DNA of 64,000 nucleotides from an uncultured Oceanisphaera sp. (GTDB taxonomy: Bacteria; Pseudomonadota; Gammaproteobacteria; Enterobacterales; Aeromonadaceae). Both the position numbers and the translations under genes were made by a program. This document shows positions 55,218-61,590 of this stretch, one piece after another. How positions within the stretch are numbered: position 1 is the stretch's first letter; each line of letters begins with the position of its first letter. Under the pieces are notes generated by a model, which worked only from the letters and a program-made list of their open reading frames with translations, was not told the DNA's origin and searched no databases. The stretch lies in assembly GCF_947495715.1 (NCBI RefSeq), contig NZ_CANLZU010000007.1:1-64000 (forward strand), given 5' to 3'.

Positions 55218-56536
55218 TGGCAGAGCTGGATGTCTATATGAACGGTTACCGGGTTGGCGTTTTCACCCGAACCGGTTCAGGTGCCCATCATTTCAAATAC
55301 GACGAGGCCTGGCTACGCTTGCCTGGAAGCCGTCCAATATCACTTTCCATGCCACTGCGTCATCAGACGTATCAAGGAAATGAAGCATACAACTTCTTTG
55401 ACAACCTGTTACCTGATACCCCTGAAGTCAGGAACCGGATCCTTGCCAGATACCACGCAAACTCGACTCAGCCTTTCGATTTGCTGTCCAAGGTCGGGGC
55501 CGACACTGTGGGTGCCCTGCAACTGTTGCCACATGGCACTCCCCCCGGCGATATTCGAAAAATGGAATACCGGGTGTTATCCGAAAGAGAGCTGGAGAAG
55601 GTGCTGACCGGCTATCAGGCGGGTGCACCTCTGGGGATGATCGAGGAAGTGGAAGATTTTCGGATTTCCATCGCCGGCGCCCAGGAGAAAACAGCACTGC
55701 TGCTCATAGACGATAGGTGGTGCCAACCCCGTAATGCCACACCAACGACCCATATCATCAAGCTGCCTATCGGCAAGATAGAAAGCCACTCATACGCCAT
55801 TGACCTGTCCGACAGTGTCGAAAATGAATATCTCTGCACCCTGCTGGCACGGGAGTTCGGCTTGCCGGTGCCCAACTGTTTCATGATGCAGGTGGGCAGC
55901 ATCAAGGCCTTGGCCGTAGAGCGTTTTGACCGTAAATATTCATCTGACGGCAACTGGCTCATGCGCTTGCCACAGGAGGATTTTTGCCAGGTGCTGAATG
56001 TACCATCGGCACAGAAATATGAGAATCATGGTGGGCCTGGCATTGCAGAGATCATGTCCTACCTGCTGGGCTCGGCAAATACCGAACAGGATCGCTATCT
56101 GTTCATTAAAGCACAGGTATTGTTTTGGCTGCTGGCCGCGACAGATGGACATGCCAAGAACTTCTCCGTGTTCATTGAGCCCGATGGCCGCTTTCGTCTG
56201 ACCCCCTTCTACGACATCCTTTCCATGTACCCGGTTTTTGGTGGCAGAGGTCTTCATCCACGTGATGCCAAGCTGGCCATGGGCCTCAAAGGGACAAAAG
56301 GCAGGAAGTACGGCATTGAGCAAATCTTTCCAAGACACTTCTTCCAAACAGCCAAAACGGTAGGGTTTGATCAGGAGGCAATGGCGCGCATTCTGGCTGA
56401 ACTGGCAGGCTCGGTTGACACTGCTATCGACAACGTCAGCAAGCAGTTGCCAAACGACTTCCCCAATCACATCCGTGACTCAATACTGGGAGGAGTAAAA
56501 GCCAGGTCCTCCCGACTGACGACCGGTAGAAGTTGA
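55217..56536 (+). CDS. hipA: HipA-type serine/threonine kinase toxin
   Basis: 439 aa, very close in length to E. coli HipA (440). Key residues are all shifted by one: autophosphorylation Ser in SIAGAQEKTALL (S151), catalytic Asp in ATDGHAKNFS (D310), metal-binding Asp in FYDILSMYP (D333). E. coli HipA phosphorylates glutamyl-tRNA synthetase and triggers the stringent response and persistence. The start is the ATG overlapping the hipB stop, with GGAGGAG upstream. Complete and apparently functional, unlike its neighbour. Confidence 0.93.
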   Translation: MAELDVYMNGYRVGVFTRTGSGAHHFKYDEAWLRLPGSRPISLSMPLRHQTYQGNEAYNFFDNLLPDTPEVRNRILARYHANSTQPFDLLSKVGADTVGALQLLPHGTPPGDIRKMEYRVLSERELEKVLTGYQAGAPLGMIEEVEDFRISIAGAQEKTALLLIDDRWCQPRNATPTTHIIKLPIGKIESHSYAIDLSDSVENEYLCTLLAREFGLPVPNCFMMQVGSIKALAVERFDRKYSSDGNWLMRLPQEDFCQVLNVPSAQKYENHGGPGIAEIMSYLLGSANTEQDRYLFIKAQVLFWLLAATDGHAKNFSVFIEPDGRFRLTPFYDILSMYPVFGGRGLHPRDAKLAMGLKGTKGRKYGIEQIFPRHFFQTAKTVGFDQEAMARILAELAGSVDTAIDNVSKQLPNDFPNHIRDSILGGVKARSSRLTTGRS

Positions 56537-56691
56537 AAAACCGAGAATATCGGCGGGAAGCGATAGTGGACGGAGCCGGAATCACACCATGCACATCTGT
56601 GATCTATCCCCCAAATCGCTGATTTAAATCACTTTCCCCCGAGAGGCCCCCGAAAAGTCAGTATCCATATGATATTAAAGAAAACTTCACT

Positions 56692-56709
56692 TTTTGTATC
56701 GGGAAGTAA
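56692..56709 (+). repeat. attR-like repeat of the mnmE 3' end
   Basis: TTTTGTATCGGGAAGTAA, differing from 49271-49288 at two positions only. Together they bracket about 7.4 kb that holds darT, darG, fic, the broken primase-helicase and hipBA. Confidence 0.72.
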
Positions 56710-56744
56710 TACCGGCATAGATTCGCTACGGTGCTTAAACGGCA

Positions 56745-56788
56745 TGAGCCGAATAACACACCTAATCGGCTCCATTTATGAGCCGATT
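56745..56788. repeat. 44-bp repeat with AATCGGCT/AGCCGATT palindrome (copy 2)
   Basis: 40 of 44 bases match 51354-51397. No fic gene follows here. It lies 36 bp outside the attR-like site and may mark an older insertion or a lost fic gene. The rest of the 56537-56854 gap shows no gene. Confidence 0.6.
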
Positions 56789-56825
56789 GGCTACCAAGAC
56801 GAATACTCTGAAAGATGAAAACCAT

Positions 56826-56844
56826 ACTAGACGACCGGTCTAAT
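56826..56844. promoter_or_regulatory. TetR/NemR-type operator before the regulator
   Basis: ACTAGACGACCGGTCTAAT contains TAGAC-N5-GTCTA and the inner GACCGGTC palindrome. The same sequence recurs at 57490-57508. It resembles NemR boxes and lies 11 bp before the regulator's start, so self-repression is likely. Confidence 0.8.
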
Positions 56845-56854
56845 TACCTGTAGC

Positions 56855-57448
56855 ATGCCGTCCATGAACACTAAACATCAAGACACCCGCCAGCATCTGC
56901 TCGACACCGGTCGCGATATTCTCGCCGCCCGGGGCTTCAGCTCGGTCGGACTCAGCGCCCTGTTACAGCAAGCGGGCGTGCCCAAGGGCTCCTTCTATCA
57001 CTACTTCAAGTCCAAGGAGCAGTATGGCCAGGCTTTGCTGGAGAATTACTTCAGCCAGTACCTGACCGAACTGGATGCCCTGTTCAGCCAGCCGAGACAG
57101 AACAGTCGGGAACGACTGATGGGCTACTGGAGTGAATGGCAGCGTCGCTATTGCAGCCCGCAAGGCCGCAGTGATTGTCTGGTGGTCAAGCTCAGCGCAG
57201 AAGTGGCCGACCTGTCGGAGCCGATGCGCCTGACCCTGAAAACCGGCACCGATCGAGTGATTGGTCGCATTCAGGACTGCATCGACGCCGGCGTCATCGA
57301 TGGCTCCCTGCCGGCACAACCACCGGCCCTGCTGGCCACCAGTCTCTATCAACTGTGGCTGGGTGCCAGCCTGCTGACCAAGCTGCATCGTGATGAACGA
57401 CATCTGGATATGGCGATGAGCATGACCCGGCGGCTGCTGGTAAACTGA
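56855..57448 (+). CDS. NemR-like TetR family repressor
   Basis: 197 aa. Helix-turn-helix TRQHLLDTGRDILAARGFSSVGLSALLQQAGVPKGSFYHYFKSKEQYG closely follows NemR. The redox-sensing Cys of NemR (C106, in CLTVKLSAEV) corresponds to C108 in DCLVVKLSAEVADLSE, and the sensing Lys to that in LGASLLTKLH. NemR is inactivated by electrophiles and releases detoxification genes. Identical operators lie before this gene and before yqhD, so yqhD-curA is probably its regulon. The start could instead be the ATG at 56864; neither has a clear ribosome-binding site. Confidence 0.87.
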   Translation: MPSMNTKHQDTRQHLLDTGRDILAARGFSSVGLSALLQQAGVPKGSFYHYFKSKEQYGQALLENYFSQYLTELDALFSQPRQNSRERLMGYWSEWQRRYCSPQGRSDCLVVKLSAEVADLSEPMRLTLKTGTDRVIGRIQDCIDAGVIDGSLPAQPPALLATSLYQLWLGASLLTKLHRDERHLDMAMSMTRRLLVN

Positions 57449-57489
57449 CGATCTGGCCCGTATTGTGACGGGCTTTTTCAGCACAGAAC

Positions 57490-57508
57490 ACTAGACGACC
57501 GGTCTAAT
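57490..57508. promoter_or_regulatory. TetR/NemR-type operator before yqhD
   Basis: Identical to 56826-56844 over at least 19 bp, 37 bp before the yqhD start. Confidence 0.8.
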
Positions 57509-57544
57509 TTAATTCTTATCATCAAAACAAAACGAAGGTAACTC

Positions 57545-58702
57545 ATGCAGGACTTCAGCTTTTACAACCCGACCCGTATCGAATTTGGCGCCGGAAAAGT
57601 CGCCAGTCTGGCGCAGCTGGTACCGGCCAACGCCCGCGTACTGGTACTGTTTGGGGGCGAAAGTGCCCGTCGTACCGGCACCCTGGACGAAGTCACCACC
57701 GCCCTCGGTGAGCGTGAAGTACAACTGTTCGGCGGCATCGAGCCCAATCCCAGCTTCGAAACCCTGATGGAAGCGGTGGCCGTGGTGCGCAATAACGACC
57801 TCGACTTTTTGCTGGCCGTCGGCGGTGGCTCTGTGATAGATGGCACCAAGTTCGTTGCCGCTGCCGCCCTGTTCGAAGGCGATGCCTGGGAAATACTGTT
57901 GCAAGGCGGCCAGAATATCGATCGTGCCCTGCCCTTCGGTTCCGTGCTGACCCTGCCGGCCACCGGCTCCGAAATGAACAAGGGCTCGGTCATCACCCGC
58001 AAGGCGCTGCAGGCCAAACTACCTTTCATGAGTGAACGGGTATACCCGCGCTTTTCCGTGCTGGATCCGGTCAAGACCTACACCCTGCCCACCCGTCAGG
58101 TCGCCAATGGCGTGGTCGATGCCTTCGTGCACGTCATGGAGCAATACCTCACCTACCCGGCCCAGGCTCCGGTGCAGGATCGCTTTGCCGAAGGTCTGCT
58201 ACAAACCCTGATTGAAATAGGCCCCAAGGCGCTGGCCGAGCCAGAAGATTACCAGACCCGCGCCAGCCTGATGTGGACCGCGACCCTGGCCCTGAACGGC
58301 CTGATTGGCGCCGGCGTTCCCCAGGACTGGGCTTCCCACATGCTGGGCCACGAGCTCACCGCCCTGCACGGCCTGGATCATGCCCAGACCCTGGCCATAG
58401 TGCTGCCCGAGATGCTGCGCCAGCGCAAGGCCACCAAACTCGGCAAGCTGGTGCAGTATGCCGAGCGGGTATGGGATATCCGCGCGGGCAGCGACGACGA
58501 CAAGGCCGAAGCCGCCATCGAACATACCCGTGCTTTCTTCGAATCCGTCGGCGTCAAAACCCGCCTTGGCGACTACAGTCTGAATGCCGAACATATCGAC
58601 GGCATCATCGACAGCCTGCAACGCCACGGCATGGTCGCACTGGGTGAACACGGTGATGTAACGCCCGAACACTGCCGTCAAATTCTGCTCGCCAGCCTGT
58701 AA
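57545..58702 (+). CDS. yqhD: NADPH-dependent aldehyde reductase YqhD
   Basis: 385 aa iron/zinc alcohol dehydrogenase, strongly like E. coli YqhD (387 aa): FGGIEPNPSFETLMEAV, LLAVGGGSVIDGTKF, LPATGSEMNKGSVI. Metal ligands lie in NGVVDAFVHVMEQYLT and HMLGHELTALHGLDHAQTLAIVLP. It reduces toxic aldehydes such as acrolein and malondialdehyde with NADPH. Operon with curA, under the NemR-like operator. A different group from DddB at 19438. Confidence 0.93.
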   Translation: MQDFSFYNPTRIEFGAGKVASLAQLVPANARVLVLFGGESARRTGTLDEVTTALGEREVQLFGGIEPNPSFETLMEAVAVVRNNDLDFLLAVGGGSVIDGTKFVAAAALFEGDAWEILLQGGQNIDRALPFGSVLTLPATGSEMNKGSVITRKALQAKLPFMSERVYPRFSVLDPVKTYTLPTRQVANGVVDAFVHVMEQYLTYPAQAPVQDRFAEGLLQTLIEIGPKALAEPEDYQTRASLMWTATLALNGLIGAGVPQDWASHMLGHELTALHGLDHAQTLAIVLPEMLRQRKATKLGKLVQYAERVWDIRAGSDDDKAEAAIEHTRAFFESVGVKTRLGDYSLNAEHIDGIIDSLQRHGMVALGEHGDVTPEHCRQILLASL

Positions 58703-58730
58703 AGTCAGCCCACCAATGAAGGAGCACAAA

Positions 58731-59774
58731 ATGAAGCAAACCGCCAACAGCAACCGCCGGCTCACCCTGGCCTCACGCCCGGTGGGCGCGCCTACCGACG
58801 CCAACTTTGCGCTGCAAGAGACTGCCATTCCCCAGCCTGGTCACGGCCAGCTGCTGCTGCGAACCGTTTTTATGAGTCTGGATCCCTACATGCGCGGCCG
58901 CATGAGCGACGCCAAGTCCTACGCCGAGCCGGTGGCCGTGGGTGAGCCCATGGTTGGCGGCACCGTCAGCCGGGTACAGGCCAGCAACCACTCCGACTAT
59001 CAGGTAGGCGACTGGGTACTGAGCTACAGCGGCTGGCAGGACTATGCGGTGTCTGATGGTCAGGGGCTGATCAAGCTGGACCCTGCTCAGGTGCCACCTT
59101 CCTATGCCCTGGGTGTACTGGGCATGCCCGGTTTTACCGCCTATATGGGTTTGCTGGATATCGGCAAGCCGCAACCGGGTGAAACCATAGTGGTGGCCGC
59201 CGCCACCGGCGCCGTGGGCTCCATGGTGGCACAAATCGGCAAGCTCAAGGGCTGTAACGTCGTTGCCGTGGCCGGTGGCGAAGAGAAATGCCGCTACGCG
59301 CTCGACACCCTGGGCGTGGACGCCTGTCTCGATCACAAGGCCGATGACTTTGCCGAACAGCTGGCCGCGGCCTGCCCCGGCGGCATCGATATTTACTATG
59401 AGAACGTCGGCGGCAAGGTACTGGATGCGGTATTGCCGCTGCTCAACACCGGCGCCCGCATTCCGGTATGTGGCCTGATCTCCCAGTACAACGCCACCGC
59501 ATTGCCGGATGGTCCCGATCGCCTGGGTCAGCTGATGGGCACCATTCTGATCAAGCGTCTGACCGTGAAGGGCTTTATCATCTTCGACGATTACGCCCAC
59601 CGTTACGACGAGTTCGCCCGGGACATGGGCCAGTGGCTGAGTGACGGCAAAATACACTATCGCGAGCAGATAGTGGAAGAGCTGGAGAACGCGCCACAGG
59701 CCTTTATCGGCCTGCTGCAGGGCCAGAACTTCGGCAAGCTGGTAGTGCGGATCGGCGACGACGAACTGATCTGA
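58731..59774 (+). CDS. curA: NADPH-dependent curcumin/enone reductase CurA
   Basis: 347 aa medium-chain reductase, very close to E. coli CurA (345 aa): RRLTLASRPVGAPTDANF, FMSLDPYMRGRMSD, GDWVLSYSGWQDYAVS, GVLGMPGFTAYMGLLDIG, VVAAATGAVGSMVAQIGKLKG, DIYYENVGGKVLDAVLPLLN. It reduces the C=C bond of enones and related electrophiles. The start is MKQTANSN with AAGGAG 7 nt away; five earlier codons are rejected. Lies 28 bp after yqhD. Confidence 0.92.
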   Translation: MKQTANSNRRLTLASRPVGAPTDANFALQETAIPQPGHGQLLLRTVFMSLDPYMRGRMSDAKSYAEPVAVGEPMVGGTVSRVQASNHSDYQVGDWVLSYSGWQDYAVSDGQGLIKLDPAQVPPSYALGVLGMPGFTAYMGLLDIGKPQPGETIVVAAATGAVGSMVAQIGKLKGCNVVAVAGGEEKCRYALDTLGVDACLDHKADDFAEQLAAACPGGIDIYYENVGGKVLDAVLPLLNTGARIPVCGLISQYNATALPDGPDRLGQLMGTILIKRLTVKGFIIFDDYAHRYDEFARDMGQWLSDGKIHYREQIVEELENAPQAFIGLLQGQNFGKLVVRIGDDELI

Positions 59775-59810
59775 TCCCCACGTTGGCGCCGGTCCTGCCG
59801 CCGCCTTCTA

Positions 59811-59842
59811 GAGGGGATCCCGAGTGCAGACCGCATCCCCTC
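59811..59842 (+). terminator. hairpin after curA (probable terminator)
   Basis: GAGGGGAT and ATCCCCTC pair perfectly across 16 nt, 36 bp after curA. No T run follows, so efficiency is uncertain. Confidence 0.5.
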
Positions 59843-59982
59843 CACCAATCCTGTTCCAGGCTCTCCGCCGACCAATCTGCTCGCTCGGCCACAATGCTAA
59901 AATAGAAAGTGAGCACCCACTTGGGTGCAATACTTTTCCCTGCCTGCCGTCGGGGCAGGTCAACAGCTTGCTGGAGGCACTG

Positions 59983-60384
59983 ATGAACATCCTGTTGCGG
60001 TATGGCCTGCTGATCACCTTCCTGGGCATGGTGCCGATCGGCGTTCAAGCCGAGTTGCTGGACGGAATGACCTTTGTCGGTCTCAACGGCGAAGCAGGCG
60101 AGGCCCTGGACCCCGACGAGCACGAGGAGATCATCTTTCAGGACGGTCTGTTCACCTCTGTGTCCTGTGCACCTTATAATTTCAAAAGTGGAGAATATTC
60201 AACCACTGTGGTTGACGACAGCATCCATTTCGATGCGGTTACCGAAAGTCCGACCCACGGCACCATCACCTGGCAAGGTGTGGTGCATGGCGATACCGCC
60301 GAAGTCACCTTTGTATGGACCAAGGCGCGCTGGTACTGGGATACCCGCCGGGAGTACTGGTTCAGAGGTACCCTGAAGCAATAA
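59983..60384 (+). CDS. small secreted hypothetical protein
   Basis: 133 aa. MNILLRYGLLITFLGMVPIGVQA-E is a good signal peptide, so the protein is periplasmic or exported. The mature part has a beta-rich look with an aromatic end (TFVWTKARWYWDTRREYWFRGTLKQ) and a single Cys (FTSVSCAPYNFKSG). I do not recognise the family. The layout GM.F.G..G..G......D...F.DG.F.S..C resembles small proteins that share a lipocalin-like pattern, but no function can be given. The start has GGAGG upstream; a longer frame begins at 59824 without support. Confidence 0.72.
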   Translation: MNILLRYGLLITFLGMVPIGVQAELLDGMTFVGLNGEAGEALDPDEHEEIIFQDGLFTSVSCAPYNFKSGEYSTTVVDDSIHFDAVTESPTHGTITWQGVVHGDTAEVTFVWTKARWYWDTRREYWFRGTLKQ

Positions 60385-60416
60385 GGCATGTGACCGAACG
60401 CTACCCAGGACGGTAT

Positions 60417-61082
60417 ATGAATGACTCGCATCACGAGCCCGATGGGGATGCCGGGCTGACACGCTATCTCAGGCTCGCCCTGTTGTTCGGCATTATTATC
60501 GCGTTGAATATGGGGGGAAGCTGGCTGGCCCAGCAGCTCGACCTGCAGCTGTTTCCCCGGCACGATACGCTGATCAATGTCATGGTGCTGGTAACGGCCT
60601 GCCTTTATATCTGCCTGATGGCCATCCCCTTCATGCCCGGGATAGAAATCGGTCTGGCCCTGATGATGCTGCTGGGCAGCAAGGGGGCCCTGCTGGTCTA
60701 TGTGTGTACTCTTGCCGCCCTGTCGCTCAGCTTCATGATCGGCAGGCTCCTGCCTCCCGGCCCGGTCTACCGGCTGCTGAACTGGCTGCACCTGTACCGG
60801 GCCGGCGCCCTGGTCAGTCAGCTTGCGCCGCTGAACCGGCAACAGCGGCTGGCACTACTTGGCGAACGGTTACCAGCGGGCATAGCCCCGCTGCTGTTAA
60901 AATACCGCTACCTGACCATCGCCGCCGCCATCAACCTGCCAGGCAACACCCTGCTTGGCGGAGGTGGCGGCATCGGCCTGGTGGTCGGCATGAGCAGGCT
61001 TATTCCTTTTCACGGCTTTCTCTCCCTGATGGCCCTGGCCGTGGCGCCGGTGCCGACCTGGTTTTTCTTTTTCGGCGGCTAG
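60417..61082 (+). CDS. VTT/DedA-like inner membrane protein
   Basis: 221 aa with about five hydrophobic segments. The segment FMPGIEIGLALMMLLGSKGALLVYVCTLAALSLSFMIGR resembles the conserved core of VTT (DedA/TVP38) proteins, including the acidic residue and glycines of the PG.E.G motif, and AAAINLPGNTLLGGGGGIGL is a second re-entrant-like glycine-rich segment. Such proteins are linked to lipid flipping, but this assignment rests on pattern only. Start at MNDSHHEPDG; the longer frame from 60315 overlaps the previous gene. Confidence 0.68.
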   Translation: MNDSHHEPDGDAGLTRYLRLALLFGIIIALNMGGSWLAQQLDLQLFPRHDTLINVMVLVTACLYICLMAIPFMPGIEIGLALMMLLGSKGALLVYVCTLAALSLSFMIGRLLPPGPVYRLLNWLHLYRAGALVSQLAPLNRQQRLALLGERLPAGIAPLLLKYRYLTIAAAINLPGNTLLGGGGGIGLVVGMSRLIPFHGFLSLMALAVAPVPTWFFFFGG

Positions 61083-61327
61083 ACAGGCATATGCGGTGCC
61101 ATCGCAGACAAGAGCGAGCATGTGGTTAATTGATCAATGAACCGAAGTCGAGCACCCGCCGCTTGGCAGCCGGACATCAGATCCTTCTTCTCATCTGTCG
61201 CCGGGATTAGGGACTCGTACACCACCCTTATTTGTGCTAAACGCATTGACGCCACAGGATTGTTGCATCATGTTTATAGGCTCAATAAGGTCCATATTGG
61301 TGCTAACCGGCCCAAAGGAGTTCATGG

Positions 61328-61561
61328 ATGAACACTTTCCTACCCTCAGCCGTCTGCCGGGCGGCAAGAAATGCGCTTTATATCGACAGTGCCGAGCCCA
61401 ACGAGGCGGCGGCAGCCCTGCCGGAAGCCTTTCTGAATGACCCGCTTATCTACCCGAATCAGACCATACAGGCGAAGTCAGAAACCGGTCAGGCACTACC
61501 ACGGAAGCTTATCAAACGGCACAAAAAGATCATGCAGGACCTTCACCAGGCTATCCGTTAA
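61328..61561 (+). pseudogene. remnant of a polyamine ABC transporter binding protein (PotD/PotF C-terminus)
   Basis: 77 codons. After a few unrelated residues it reads RNALYIDSAEPNEAAAALPEAFLNDPLIYP...IKRHKKIMQDLHQAIR, which matches the C-terminal part of spermidine/putrescine-binding proteins (normally about 350 aa, with the N..A...LPE....DP.IYP pattern). No earlier part of such a gene is present upstream and no other pot genes are near. It has no convincing function alone. It lies 29 bp before the GGDEF-EAL gene, a type of partner sometimes found beside periplasmic binding proteins. Confidence 0.55.
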
Positions 61562-61590
61562 CGGCCGACTCACCAGCAAAGGAGCGGGAA

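Noticed and set aside
56537-56700. Search for an integrase gene inside the island near attR
   Set aside because: Only short unrelated frames are present; none carries tyrosine or serine recombinase motifs.
61234-61440. 68-aa open frame overlapping the polyamine-binding protein remnant
   Set aside because: The other frame (61328-61561) has clear family similarity; this one has none.
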